Of a stretch of DNA of 64,000 bases, positions 43,017 through 52,257 are shown in pieces. The position numbers and the translations under genes are program-made. Source of the DNA: Chitinophaga nivalis (GTDB lineage: Bacteria; Bacteroidota; Bacteroidia; Chitinophagales; Chitinophagaceae). The DNA is taken from positions 2,338,301 to 2,402,300 of the forward strand of contig NZ_JAPDNR010000001.1 of NCBI RefSeq assembly GCF_025989125.1, written 5' to 3'. Numbering within the stretch: the first letter of the stretch is position 1; each line of letters begins with the position of its first letter. The notes under the pieces were generated by a model. The model was not told the origin of the DNA, made no database searches, and saw nothing but the letters and a program-made list of their open reading frames with translations.

Positions 43017-44030
43017 ATGATAACAAAAGATAACTACCAGCCCACTGCTGCTACCACCTGGACGGGCCGTACCGATGGTACGGAGCCGGACCTGCTGCGC
43101 TGGCATCAGGTGATAAAAACAGTAGACCTGTTACAGGCGTCGCTGCCGGCTCTCACCGCCCATGAAAAAGGGATTGTGTTTGTGGGCTTCGCCTGCGATG
43201 AAGGGGTGCGCCGCAACAAAGGCAGAACCGGCGCTGCTGCCGGCCCTTTTGCTTTGCGTAAGGCCATCGCCGGATTTCCCGCTCACCTGCAGCCGGATAC
43301 AGTATTGCTGGATGCCGGCGATATCCTGTGCGCCAACGGCGACCTGGAAAGCGCTCAGCAAACGCTGGCCAATACCGTGCAAACCATCCTGAAAGCCGGC
43401 TACTTACCGGTATTACTGGGTGGCGGACATGAAATTACGTATGGGCATGCCAGTGGTATCCGTGCCTACGCAAAAGGCCGCAAGGAACGCGTTGGTTTTA
43501 TCAATTTTGATGCACACTTCGATATCCGTATTCCGGGTGAAGAAGGCCCCAGCTCCGGTACCGGATTCTGGCAACTGGCACAGGATTGCAAACAAGCCGG
43601 CGAACCCTTTAACTACCTGGCACTGGGTATTCAGAAAAACGGCAATACCCGTCAGCTATTCAATATAGCGGGAGAAGCCGGGGCTACCTATGTGAGTGCA
43701 GACGCTTTTCACCTGCAGGATAAAGACACCCTGCTGGCAGCTATACAGCATTTCCTGCGGCAGACAGACCGCATATACCTGACTACCTGCCTGGATGTTT
43801 TTGCCGCGCCTTTTGCACCTGGTGTAAGCGCAACGGCATTTAACGGCATCTGGCCGGGCGGACTCTTTCTGCAATGCTACCGCACCATCCTGCAAAGCGG
43901 CAAAGTAGCCGGAGTAGATGTAGCAGAACTGAACCCTGCACTCGATATTGATAACCGCACCGCCAAACTGGGCGCCGCTATTATCTTTGAAACAGTGATG
44001 GCGTATTGTGGGGAAGAAAGTATAGATTAA
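43017..44030 (+). CDS. hutG: formimidoylglutamase (arginase family)
   Basis: 337 residues. It releases formamide and glutamate from N-formimidoylglutamate. Arginase-fold metal sites: His 138 in GGGHEITYG and Asp 165, His 167, Asp 169 in FDAHFD. The third block reads TTCLDVFAAPFAPG: Asp 260 is present, but the preceding ligand position, Asp in arginase, is Cys 258. This may be normal for this HutG branch. Last gene of MarR-hutHUIG. Confidence 0.93.
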   Translation: MITKDNYQPTAATTWTGRTDGTEPDLLRWHQVIKTVDLLQASLPALTAHEKGIVFVGFACDEGVRRNKGRTGAAAGPFALRKAIAGFPAHLQPDTVLLDAGDILCANGDLESAQQTLANTVQTILKAGYLPVLLGGGHEITYGHASGIRAYAKGRKERVGFINFDAHFDIRIPGEEGPSSGTGFWQLAQDCKQAGEPFNYLALGIQKNGNTRQLFNIAGEAGATYVSADAFHLQDKDTLLAAIQHFLRQTDRIYLTTCLDVFAAPFAPGVSATAFNGIWPGGLFLQCYRTILQSGKVAGVDVAELNPALDIDNRTAKLGAAIIFETVMAYCGEESID

Positions 44031-44037
44031 TAAAACC

Positions 44038-44080
44038 GGGTCGGCTTTTGGGTTTACACCGTAAAGTCAAAAGCTGATCC
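44038..44080. terminator. hairpin between convergent hutG and CHAD genes
   Basis: 13-bp stem (44038-44050 with 44068-44080) with two G-T type pairs, overlapping the last codons of the CHAD gene. Confidence 0.5.
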
Positions 44081-44893
44081 TTGTTGCAGATGTGTTTTAC
44101 ATTGTGCCAGCTGTTGCCGGGTATCCTGCTGCAACAGTTTCAGCAGCGTTCCACTGCGAACCGGTAACGGTATCTTCTCCTGTTTTACTTCGGCAATACT
44201 TGTTTTTACAAACAACAGCAGCTCGCTGGTATCATGCCACTTACCTAATAATTCTCCTGCTTTTTTAATGTGTGCCGTCACGCGATCCAGCTCTTTGGAG
44301 GCCGGGATAGCAGGCGCCAGTATCGTTAGCTGATAATAGAGGGTTTTCACGTTTTTGCGCAGGGTATGCCAGACCGTATGATGGGCGCGGCCAGCCGGCG
44401 GTTGTATCGCCGCATATTGCGCTGTCAGGTGGCGGAGCAACACTGTGGTAGCTACTATGGGATCTGTATCGGCAATGGCTTCCCGAAATTTTTCCGGTAG
44501 TTTATCCAGCTGTTTGAGCGTGGTATGTTTTAAGGTATGTTGCAGATGCGTGCCACCATCGTGCAGTTTGTTTTTGAGTAGGAGATGTGCGATGGAAAAC
44601 CGCCATGCTACCTGTTTCTCATAGGGCTGCAGCTGTTTGGTTTTCAGCTGGGCATCTCTCGAAGTGCCGCCGATAGCCTGTATCAGCTTTAACGTATGCA
44701 GGTATTTGCCGGTACGGAGTGAATAGCCAGGCAGTGCTGCTGCCAATGCAAAAAAGGCTTTGATCTTTTTGATACCTACCCGTATTTCATGAATGGCGGT
44801 AGCATCTCCGGGCTTTTGCCGGAGCTGGTGCCATGCTTCGCCAAGGGCATCGCATTCACGGCGCAGGTAGGTATATAAAGCATCGTGCAGCAT
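44054..44893 (-). CDS. CHAD domain protein
   Basis: 279 residues, all helical. Conserved His/basic patches of the polyphosphate-binding CHAD domain: AIHEIRVGIKKIKAFFAL near residue 35, SRDAQL, and LLGKWHDTSELL near residue 217, with many Lys/His along the helices. CHAD proteins bind inorganic polyphosphate and target polyP granules. No CYTH, ppk or phosphate genes are nearby. Convergent with hutG. Confidence 0.85.
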   Translation of the reverse strand: MLHDALYTYLRRECDALGEAWHQLRQKPGDATAIHEIRVGIKKIKAFFALAAALPGYSLRTGKYLHTLKLIQAIGGTSRDAQLKTKQLQPYEKQVAWRFSIAHLLLKNKLHDGGTHLQHTLKHTTLKQLDKLPEKFREAIADTDPIVATTVLLRHLTAQYAAIQPPAGRAHHTVWHTLRKNVKTLYYQLTILAPAIPASKELDRVTAHIKKAGELLGKWHDTSELLLFVKTSIAEVKQEKIPLPVRSGTLLKLLQQDTRQQLAQCKTHLQQGSAFDFTV

Positions 44894-45032
44894 GTTACTA
44901 AAGTTAACAATAATTTCTGTGGATCAGCAGGCGATAGGCTGATTTTATACGGCAGAATGGCTGACCTGATTTTTTTATGCCTGATAAGTTCGGATAGGCG
45001 TAATTGTTATAGTTTTACGCAAAATTCATAAT

Positions 45033-45632
45033 ATGAAGTTTATCCCTAAAGCTTTGTCACTGTTAATGTTAACGGCTGTCAGCCTCACCACTTTTGCACA
45101 GAAAATCCGTTTGACAGAAGGCGACCTTTCTGTACTGAAAGGAGAAACCAAACTGAATGTACTGTATACCTACGACAGTCTCGGTGTTGGTAAATTCGAT
45201 AACGAAGACGACTACATTGCCAAAAAAGTAGAAGAGTACAACAAAAAAGAAAGCGGTCGTGGCGATACCTGGGCCAAAGCCTGGAAATCTGACCGCAACA
45301 GGCGTTTTGAGCCTAAATTTCATGAGCTGTTTAATGAGCACGGCGACCTGAAAATAGGTAAATACAAGAACGCCAAATACACCCTGATTTTTCATACCAC
45401 TTTTATTGAGCCGGGTTGGAATGTGGGTGTGATGCGTAAGAATGCCTACATCGATGCGGAAGTATTCATTGTAGACGCCACAGATAACAGCAAGGTATTG
45501 GCAAAGCTGACGGTGAATGATGCACCTGGTCGTACTTTCGGCGGATACGATTTTGATACCGGTACCCGTTTGGCAGAATCCTATGCTATTGCCGGCAAGA
45601 AACTGGCGAAGTTTATCAACAAAAAGATATAG
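45033..45632 (+). CDS. conserved exported protein of unknown function
   Basis: 199 residues. MKFIPKALSLLMLTAVSLTTFAQ is a signal peptide with cleavage after FAQ (first 20 residues not repeated here). The mature protein has a basic, Asp/Lys-rich middle and a beta-rich C-terminus (YTLIFHTTFIEPGWNVGV, VFIVDATDNSKVLAKLTV). I recognise no named family with confidence. It is monocistronic between the CHAD gene and a strong terminator. Confidence 0.7.
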   Translation: MKFIPKALSLLMLTAVSLTTFAQKIRLTEGDLSVLKGETKLNVLYTYDSLGVGKFDNEDDYIAKKVEEYNKKESGRGDTWAKAWKSDRNRRFEPKFHELFNEHGDLKIGKYKNAKYTLIFHTTFIEPGWNVGVMRKNAYIDAEVFIVDATDNSKVLAKLTVNDAPGRTFGGYDFDTGTRLAESYAIAGKKLAKFINKKI

Positions 45633-45656
45633 TCACAACAATAGTGTTAAGCAGAC

Positions 45657-45720
45657 ACGCATGGTGTAACCAGATAAGTGGCAGTAAGCCACGTAATGTG
45701 GTTACACCATGCGTTTTTTT
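45657..45720 (+). terminator. strong terminator after the exported protein gene
   Basis: Perfect 16-bp stem (45657-45672 with 45699-45714) followed by seven T; the loop contains a second hairpin GTGGC-AGTAA-GCCAC. Confidence 0.88.
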
Positions 45721-45736
45721 ATGGGAATAACCGGTG

Positions 45737-46606
45737 TTAGAATACGATGGTTTTGTTGCCGTGCAGGATAATCCGGTTTTCGATATGCGCTATTACCGCT
45801 CTCGTCAGCACCTGCCGTTCAATATCGCGTCCCAGCAATACCAGGTCATCTACCGCATGTTTATGACTCACCCGTGCTACATCCTGTTCTATGATGGGAC
45901 CTTCATCCAGTTCATTGGTTACATAGTGGGCTGTAGCGCCAATAAGTTTCACGCCTCTCGTATAGGCATGCTGGTAAGGACGCGCGCCGGCGAACGCAGG
46001 GAGGAAAGAGTGATGGATATTGATAATGCGCTGTGGAAACAACCCTACAAAGCGGGGCGATAATATCTGCATATAACGCGCCAGCACCGCAAAATCAATT
46101 TGGTGATCCTGCAGTAACTGAATGATCGCTGTTTCCTGGGCCTCTTTCTGATCGGGCACTACCGGCAGATAATGAAACGGAATATCCAGTGAAGTACAGG
46201 CTGTTTCCAGCTTTGAGTGATTGGAAATCACCAGTGGAATATCTACCGCCAGCTCTTCGTTTTTCCATCTCCATAATAATTCCATCAAACAATGATCATA
46301 GGCCGATACCAGGATGGCCATACGTTTGCGCTGATCGCTGTAATCGATCCGCCATTCCATTTGCAGCGGAATGGCTACCTGTGTTTCAAAAGCATTTTCC
46401 AGTGTATGCCGGTTGTCATGACTGAGCCGGAATTCCATCCGCATAAAAAATAATCCTTCCTGCGGATCTGTACTGTGTTGACTGGCATCGAGTATATTTG
46501 CACCCAGTTGGTACAGGAATTGTGATACACCAGCTACGATGCCGGGCCTGTCCGGACAGCAGATCAACAAACAGGCGGTGAAATGGTTAGATAGGGTTTG
46601 CAACAT
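45737..46606 (-). CDS. purU: formyltetrahydrofolate deformylase
   Basis: 289 residues. It hydrolyses 10-formyl-THF to formate and THF. The N-terminal 85 residues are an ACT domain (CPDRPGIVAGVSQFLYQLG); the rest is a formyltransferase fold with the catalytic Asn/His/Asp in INIHHSFLPAFAGARPY and NELDEGPIIEQD. The ACT domain separates it from purN. Divergent from the phosphoesterase gene with 38 bases between. Confidence 0.96.
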   Translation of the reverse strand: MLQTLSNHFTACLLICCPDRPGIVAGVSQFLYQLGANILDASQHSTDPQEGLFFMRMEFRLSHDNRHTLENAFETQVAIPLQMEWRIDYSDQRKRMAILVSAYDHCLMELLWRWKNEELAVDIPLVISNHSKLETACTSLDIPFHYLPVVPDQKEAQETAIIQLLQDHQIDFAVLARYMQILSPRFVGLFPQRIINIHHSFLPAFAGARPYQHAYTRGVKLIGATAHYVTNELDEGPIIEQDVARVSHKHAVDDLVLLGRDIERQVLTRAVIAHIENRIILHGNKTIVF

Positions 46607-46644
46607 AATATCCCCAAAATAAAAAATATTAATATAAATTTCTG

Positions 46645-47136
46645 TTGAAAAAAATAGGACTCATGTCAGATACGCATAGCTACCTGCACCCGCAGGTATT
46701 CACGTATTTTGATGCAGTAGATGAAATATGGCATGCCGGCGACATCGGTAACGTAGCGCTGGCAGATGAACTGGAAGCCTTTAAACCTTTTCGCGCCGTA
46801 TACGGCAATATTGATGGAGCGGATATACGTATCCGTTATCCGGAAACCTTACGTTTTAACCTGGAAGGAGTGGAAGTATGCATGACCCATATCGGAGGCT
46901 ATCCGGGCAAATATGCGCCGGGTGTTCGTCAGCAACTGCTGCAACAGCCGCCCCGCCTGTTTATCTGCGGACATTCGCATATTCTCAAAGTAATGCCTGA
47001 TCCTGCATTGCAGTTGTTGCACATGAATCCGGGCGCCTGCGGTCAGCAGGGTTGGCATAAAGTAAAGACCCTCTTGCGGTTTGAACTGGAAGCCGGGGAT
47101 ATCCGGAAACTGGAAGTCATTGAATTACCGAAATAA
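46645..47136 (+). CDS. YfcE/MJ0936-type metallophosphoesterase
   Basis: 163 residues. Calcineurin-like: SDTHSY (DxH), HAGDIGN (GDxx), YGNIDG (GNxD, here GNI-D), THIGGYPG and CGHSH. The start is a TTG at 46645: the conserved first strand KKIGLMSDTH needs it, and the next ATG (46663) would cut into this strand. Small cytoplasmic phosphodiesterase of unknown substrate. 45 bases before the DUF4421 gene. Confidence 0.9.
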   Translation: MKKIGLMSDTHSYLHPQVFTYFDAVDEIWHAGDIGNVALADELEAFKPFRAVYGNIDGADIRIRYPETLRFNLEGVEVCMTHIGGYPGKYAPGVRQQLLQQPPRLFICGHSHILKVMPDPALQLLHMNPGACGQQGWHKVKTLLRFELEAGDIRKLEVIELPK

Positions 47137-47181
47137 AGCATCAGATCTGATAATATTAAAGCAACATAACCTACTGCATAT

Positions 47182-48234
47182 ATGAGGAAGTGGATTTTAA
47201 TAATGACGGTCATGGTTTGGGGTAGCACTTGTTCACTATCTGCACAAAGCAGATTGTCGAAGTGGTTGAAAACAGAGAATGATACGGCATATATAGAAGA
47301 TCATACGGAAGATATTACCGCCCGTTTATACAGCTCCCGTAAATATACCAGCTATAATATTATAGACAGAAAGCAGTCCCGGAATATCATGTACCGGCCC
47401 AATACCCCGCTGAACCTGGGAGTAGGCTTTAATTACAAGTCTTTGGGACTGAATCTGGGCTTTAACTTTCCGTTTGTCAACCGGCACAACGAAAAGTATG
47501 GCAACACTAAATACATCGATCTGCAAACGCATATCTATCTGCGTAAACTGGTGATCGATTTTTACGGGCAATACTATAAGGGATATTATATCTCCAATCC
47601 TACAGAAGTATTCGGAAAAGCATACGTAGCGGAAAATCCTTTCCCGCAGCGGCCAGATATCCGGAATCATGGACTGGGCCTGAATGTGCAGTATATCTTC
47701 AATGATAAACGTTTTTCCTATCGTGCAGCCAACCTGCAGGATGAATACCAGAAAAAAAGCGCCGGTTCCTTTATGGTAGGAGGAGAAGTCTTCTTTTTAA
47801 AAGTGCAGGGAGATTCTTCACTGATTCCTTCCAATATGGTGGATACCACTTTTCTGCGCGAACAGCATTATTATCGCACCGGTGTATCCAGTATTGCAGC
47901 CAATGCAGGGTATGCGTATACGTTTGTGTATAAACAGCATTTCTTTATCTCCCTGTCGGCCTCATTGGGGGTGGGGGTAAATCAAACCAACCTGCATATG
48001 GATGACGGACGGATAACGCGGGATGGCGGCTGGCAGGTCAGCAGTACCGTGCGGGCATCCATGGGATATAATTCCAGTCGTTATTTTGCCGGTGTACACT
48101 ATGTGGGTATCTCCAACAGGAGTGAATTGCCGATATCAAATACCTATCAGGTTTTTGGTACCGGCAATATCCGGGTAAGTCTTGTACGGCGGTTCACGCT
48201 TCATAAACCACTCTGGAAAGGCAGTCTGTTCTAG
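47182..48234 (+). CDS. DUF4421-type outer-membrane-like beta protein
   Basis: 350 residues. Signal peptide ending LSAQ, then amphipathic beta-strands (LNLGVGFNYKSLGLNLGFNF, FFISLSASLGVGVNQ) and a Phe-rich end, consistent with a porin-like barrel. The layout with FYGQYYKGYYISNP matches the Bacteroidota DUF4421 family. Function unknown. Its stop codon shares the four bases CTAG with the stop of the convergent LOG gene. Confidence 0.75.
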   Translation: MRKWILIMTVMVWGSTCSLSAQSRLSKWLKTENDTAYIEDHTEDITARLYSSRKYTSYNIIDRKQSRNIMYRPNTPLNLGVGFNYKSLGLNLGFNFPFVNRHNEKYGNTKYIDLQTHIYLRKLVIDFYGQYYKGYYISNPTEVFGKAYVAENPFPQRPDIRNHGLGLNVQYIFNDKRFSYRAANLQDEYQKKSAGSFMVGGEVFFLKVQGDSSLIPSNMVDTTFLREQHYYRTGVSSIAANAGYAYTFVYKQHFFISLSASLGVGVNQTNLHMDDGRITRDGGWQVSSTVRASMGYNSSRYFAGVHYVGISNRSELPISNTYQVFGTGNIRVSLVRRFTLHKPLWKGSLF

Positions 48235-48812
48235 CTTTGCGCGGGGGTAATCCATTTCCCTTTAACAGGTGCCTGGTATTGCTCCATTTGTGTCAGCAAG
48301 GTGGCCGCATCGTTGCTGCATAGCAGCATATCGCGGTTTTCAGGAGACAGGAATCCTTTTTCCGTCATCGTTTGTGCCAACTGAATAAGGCTGTCATAGA
48401 AGCTATTTACATTCAACAGGCCAATCGGTTTTTGGTGCAGGCCCAGTTGGCCCCAGGTAAGCATTTCAAATAATTCCTCCATCGTACCAAATCCGCCTGG
48501 AAGAGCAATCACACCGTCGCTCAGTTCATTCATACGGGTTTTACGTTCATGCATGGTATCTACCAGGATCAGTTCTGTTAAGCCGGTATGTGCCAGCTCT
48601 TTTTCCTGGAGGAAATAAGGCAATACACCAATTACCTGGCCGCCGGCCTGTAAGGCGCCATCGGCTACTGCACCCATCAATCCTACTTTTGCACCGCCAT
48701 ACACCAGGGTAATACCACGTTGGGCCAGTGAGGCGCCTAACAAGGTAGCCGCTTCCATATATACCGGATCATGTCCGGCACTGGAACCACAGAAAACTAC
48801 TATACGCTTCAT
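48231..48812 (-). CDS. LOG family protein (TIGR00730), nucleotide 5'-monophosphate phosphoribohydrolase-like
   Basis: 193 residues. Rossmann-like; FCGSSAG, VYGGAKVGLMGAVADGA and PGGFGTMEELFEMLTWGQLG are the LOG family signatures, the last holding the catalytic Glu. Plant and actinobacterial relatives release cytokinin bases from their monophosphates; in most bacteria the substrate is open, possibly nucleotide salvage. Tail-to-tail with the DUF4421 gene, no terminator in between. Confidence 0.93.
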   Translation of the reverse strand: MKRIVVFCGSSAGHDPVYMEAATLLGASLAQRGITLVYGGAKVGLMGAVADGALQAGGQVIGVLPYFLQEKELAHTGLTELILVDTMHERKTRMNELSDGVIALPGGFGTMEELFEMLTWGQLGLHQKPIGLLNVNSFYDSLIQLAQTMTEKGFLSPENRDMLLCSNDAATLLTQMEQYQAPVKGKWITPAQS

Positions 48813-48881
48813 AAAATCACTTTTACAGTCAGGATGAACTGCAAGTTAACGGGAAATTATTTTCAGGTAGAGAAGTTTATG

Positions 48882-49511
48882 TTATAACCGGGTTATTTCT
48901 TCCTGTATGTTTTTCCGGGCAGGTGTTTCATACAGGGTACGGAAATCGTGGGTACAATAAATAGCCGGCATATCCAGGAAATGCTGCAGTGCTTTCTTAC
49001 GCCCGGGGTTATACACCATTTTCGGATATACGCCGTATTCGCGGCGGATTTGCTGCGTATATGCGATATAGTTATCAGGTGCGGTTCCCAGGATCTGCAG
49101 GTCAAAGTCCAGAAAGAAATCCAGGTCGGTATCCTGTTGTGTAGGGAGATGTGTTTGGGTAGCGATGATATAATCCTTTACCAGGGCTGTTTTATCAGCA
49201 GGATAGCCCAACTGGCGGAGATGTTTTTCGGCTGCCAGCGCACTTTTGGCTTCGTTATCTGTTTTCAGCACATTATATACCACATCATGGAAGAAAATGG
49301 CAAACAGCACCACGTCTGTTTGTTGAAGTTGGGCGGCATATTGCTGTTGCAAGGTAAGTAGCTGGTGGATGTGGGAAAGATTATGATAATATCGGTTAGG
49401 GCTGCCGTAGGCGGCGAGCAGTTGCTCAAATGTTTGGTGGATAAAGGTATCGTCCTGTGTGTAGGGCTTGTGCAGTTGTGACCAGGCGGTGCGTAGGGTT
49501 GCAGTAAACAT
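48882..49511 (-). CDS. HD-domain predicted metal-dependent phosphohydrolase
   Basis: 209 residues from ATG 49511 (MFTATLRTAWSQ). The frame is open further up to 49673, but this would run through the acnA terminator. RYYHNLSHIHQLL and FAIFFHDVVYN (HD motif), plus NEAKSA, are typical of the COG4339 HD family. Substrate unknown. It lies downstream of acnA beyond a hairpin at 49585-49614. Confidence 0.85.
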   Translation of the reverse strand: MFTATLRTAWSQLHKPYTQDDTFIHQTFEQLLAAYGSPNRYYHNLSHIHQLLTLQQQYAAQLQQTDVVLFAIFFHDVVYNVLKTDNEAKSALAAEKHLRQLGYPADKTALVKDYIIATQTHLPTQQDTDLDFFLDFDLQILGTAPDNYIAYTQQIRREYGVYPKMVYNPGRKKALQHFLDMPAIYCTHDFRTLYETPARKNIQEEITRL

Positions 49512-49584
49512 AAACAGGAATTCTTTAGGCAGGCAAGTTAAAAAGAAATGGGGGGATGGCAAAGGGCGCCTGTCTGAAAGAAAC

Positions 49585-49614
49585 AAGGCTGCTCCTGCGA
49601 ACAGGAACAGCCTT
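49585..49614 (-). terminator. terminator after acnA
   Basis: 13-bp stem with one mismatch (49585-49597 with 49602-49614), tight 4-base loop CGAA; the minus strand continues with a T-rich stretch. Confidence 0.75.
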
Positions 49615-49638
49615 GCGGTTATGTAACACTTACGTGAA

Positions 49639-51918
49639 TTATGCTTTTTGAGCAGCTTTGGCAGCTTCTGCACGGATTACGTTCAGTGCACCACCTGCTT
49701 TAAACCACTCGATCTGTTGTTCGTTGTACGTGTGGTTTACGGCAAACTCTTCTGTGCTGCCATCTTTATGATGCAGTGCAATGGTGAGTTGTTTGCCAGG
49801 AGCAAAGGTAGTCAGACCCAGGATGTCGATGTTGTCATCTTCCTGGATTTTGTCGTAATCTTCTTTGTTGGCGAAGGTCAGACCCAGCATACCTTGTTTT
49901 TTCAGGTTGGTTTCGTGAATACGGGCGAAAGATTTCACCAGGATGGCTCTTACACCCAGGTGACGTGGTTCCATCGCTGCGTGTTCGCGGCTGGAGCCTT
50001 CACCATAGTTTTCATCACCTACTACTACTGCACCCAGGCCAGCGGCTTTGTAAGCACGCATAGTAGCCGGAACAGCACCGTATTCGCTGGTCAGCGCATT
50101 CTTAACGGTGTCGCTTTTATCGTTGAATGCGTTGATCGCACCAATCAGCATGTTGTTGGAGATGTTATCCAGGTGACCACGGTATTTCAACCATGGACCA
50201 GCCATAGAGATATGATCCGTTGTACATTTACCTTTTGCTTTGATGAGCAGTTTCAGACCTTTCAGATCTGTACCTTCCCATGCGCTGAATGGCGCCAGCA
50301 GCTGCAGACGGTCAGAAGTAGGAGATACGATTACCTGTACACCACTACCATCTTCGGCAGGTGCCTGGTAACCGGCATCATCTACTGCAAAACCTTTTAC
50401 AGGCAGTTCGTAACCTACTGGTTCGTCCAGCATTACTTCTTCACCCTGCTTGTTTTTCAGTTTGTCTGTCAGCGGGTTGAAAGTCAGGTCGCCGGCGATA
50501 GCCAGGGCCGTTACGATTTCAGGAGAAGCTACGAATGCATGGGTAGAAGCGTTACCATCATTTCTTTTCGCGAAGTTACGGTTGAAGGAAGTGATGATAG
50601 AGTTCTTACGGGAAGGATCGTCGATGTGACGTGCCCACTGACCAATGCAGGGACCGCAGGCGTTAGCCAGTACAACACCGCCTACCTGGTCAAAAGTATT
50701 CAGTAAACCGTCTCTTTCGATGGTAAAACGTACCAGTTCAGAACCCGGTGTGATGGTGAATTCGGATTTCATGTCCAGTTGTTTGTCGATGGCTTGTTTA
50801 GCCAGGGACGCTGAACGGGAAATATCTTCGTAGGAAGAGTTGGTGCAGGAACCGATCAGGGCTACTTCCAGTTTCTCAGGCCAGTTGTTTTCTTTCACTG
50901 CCTGTGCAAATTTGGAGATAGGCCATGCCAGATCCGGTGTGAACGGACCATTTACGTGTGGTTCCAGTTCATCCAGGTTGATTTCAATTACCTGATCGTA
51001 GTATTTCGCTGGTTCAACGTATACTTCTTCATCCGGACGCAGGTGCGCTCTTACTTCGTCAGCCAGGGCAGCAACATCAGCTCTGCTGGTCATTTTCAGG
51101 TAATCTGCCATTTTGCTGTCGTAGCCAAACAGGGAACAGGTAGCGCCGATTTCAGCACCCATGTTACAGATGGTACCTTTACCGGTAGCACTCAGGCTAT
51201 CGGCACCTTCACCAAAGTATTCCACGATGCAACCGGTACCACCTTTTACAGTGAGGATACCCGCTACTTTCAGGATAATATCTTTGGCAGATGTCCAGCC
51301 ACTCATTTTACCCGTCAGTTTTACACCAATCAGTTTCGGCATTTTCAGCTCCCACGGCAGACCAGCCATTACGTCTACCGCGTCAGCACCACCTACTCCG
51401 ATTGCTACCATGCCTAAACCGCCGGCATTGGGAGTATGGGAGTCGGTACCAATCATCATACCGCCAGGGAAGGCATAGTTTTCCAGTACTACCTGGTGAA
51501 TAATACCGGCACCTGGTTTCCAGAAACCAATACCGTACTTATCAGAAATAGAGGAAAGGAAATCGTAAACTTCTTTATTGGTGTCAATTGCAGTCGCCAG
51601 ATCTTCTGTGGCGCCTACTTTTGCTTGAATGAGGTGATCACAGTGTACAGTGGAGGGTACCGCTACTTTATCACGACCGCAGGTCATAAACTGGAGCAGG
51701 GCCATCTGAGCAGTGGCATCCTGCATCGCTACACGATCCGGCGCAAATTCCACGTAGGATTTGCCTCTCTCGTACGGCGTGGTAGTAGGTGCATACAGGT
51801 GAGCGTATAAAATCTTCTCGGCAAGTGTGAGCGGGCGACCTAACATTTTACGGGTTGCTTCCACCTTACCCGGTAGTGCCGCATACACTTTTTTAATCAT
51901 GTCAATATCAAACACCAT
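49639..51918 (-). CDS. acnA: aconitate hydratase
   Basis: 759 residues. TCA-cycle aconitase of the mitochondrial-like type, length between AcnA and AcnB families. [4Fe-4S] ligands: GSCTNSSYEDIS and ANACGPCIGQW. GTDSHTPNAGGLGM and the swivel-domain GEGSSREHAAMEPR are seen. It interconverts citrate and isocitrate via cis-aconitate. Single gene, with a -7 element 39 bases upstream. The symbol follows general use; the protein is of the mitochondrial (ACO2-like) branch. Confidence 0.95.
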   Translation of the reverse strand: MVFDIDMIKKVYAALPGKVEATRKMLGRPLTLAEKILYAHLYAPTTTPYERGKSYVEFAPDRVAMQDATAQMALLQFMTCGRDKVAVPSTVHCDHLIQAKVGATEDLATAIDTNKEVYDFLSSISDKYGIGFWKPGAGIIHQVVLENYAFPGGMMIGTDSHTPNAGGLGMVAIGVGGADAVDVMAGLPWELKMPKLIGVKLTGKMSGWTSAKDIILKVAGILTVKGGTGCIVEYFGEGADSLSATGKGTICNMGAEIGATCSLFGYDSKMADYLKMTSRADVAALADEVRAHLRPDEEVYVEPAKYYDQVIEINLDELEPHVNGPFTPDLAWPISKFAQAVKENNWPEKLEVALIGSCTNSSYEDISRSASLAKQAIDKQLDMKSEFTITPGSELVRFTIERDGLLNTFDQVGGVVLANACGPCIGQWARHIDDPSRKNSIITSFNRNFAKRNDGNASTHAFVASPEIVTALAIAGDLTFNPLTDKLKNKQGEEVMLDEPVGYELPVKGFAVDDAGYQAPAEDGSGVQVIVSPTSDRLQLLAPFSAWEGTDLKGLKLLIKAKGKCTTDHISMAGPWLKYRGHLDNISNNMLIGAINAFNDKSDTVKNALTSEYGAVPATMRAYKAAGLGAVVVGDENYGEGSSREHAAMEPRHLGVRAILVKSFARIHETNLKKQGMLGLTFANKEDYDKIQEDDNIDILGLTTFAPGKQLTIALHHKDGSTEEFAVNHTYNEQQIEWFKAGGALNVIRAEAAKAAQKA

Positions 51919-51956
51919 GGGAAAAAAATAATTTAAGAGCGGTTAAAAATTGCATG

Positions 51957-51964
51957 CAAAATTA
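51957..51964 (-). promoter_or_regulatory. putative -7 element of acnA
   Basis: Minus-strand TAATTTTG, exact TAnnTTTG match, 39 bases before the acnA start; no clear -33 box. Confidence 0.45.
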
Positions 51965-52222
51965 AAGCTAAAATCATTAAGTTTTTAAATTAATTAGGTA
52001 AGATGTCCGTATATATAGTAAAACTTTTTACACTTTAACATGGCTTTTAACCAGCGACTGCTATAGCTAAAATGCCTGTTATTAACCTTTTTAAGAATTT
52101 ATGATAATTTTTATATTAGGAACATTCCGCGCGGGATTTTTGGGGGAGATAAAACGCGGTATATGGGTACTCATATGCCTATACAGGGGATACAGGCAGT
52201 CGTAACAGGCCCGGTTTTTTGC

Positions 52223-52253
52223 TTGTTTATCCGCCGGGAATTCAATAAATTTG
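52223..52253 (+). promoter_or_regulatory. promoter of the PspC gene, possibly giving a leaderless mRNA
   Basis: TTG at 52223-52225, spacer of 20, TAAATTTG at 52246-52253. Only four bases lie between the -7 box and the ATG at 52258, so RNA should start at or next to the start codon. Confidence 0.5.
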
Positions 52254-52257
52254 AAGC

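Larger units (their letters stand above)
51919..52257. other. intergenic region between acnA and the PspC gene
   Basis: 339 bases, AT-rich, no gene seen. It holds the acnA -7 element (51957-51964) and, at the right end, a full promoter for the PspC gene (52223-52253). Nothing else recognised. Confidence 0.6.

Noticed and set aside
47140..47151. 12-bp palindrome ATCAGATCTGAT before the DUF4421 gene
   Set aside because: Short and without promoter context; kept as chance. The same holds for ATGTGCACAT at 7516-7525.
49512..49673. N-terminal extension of the HD hydrolase
   Set aside because: It runs through the acnA terminator and the end of acnA and has no family similarity.
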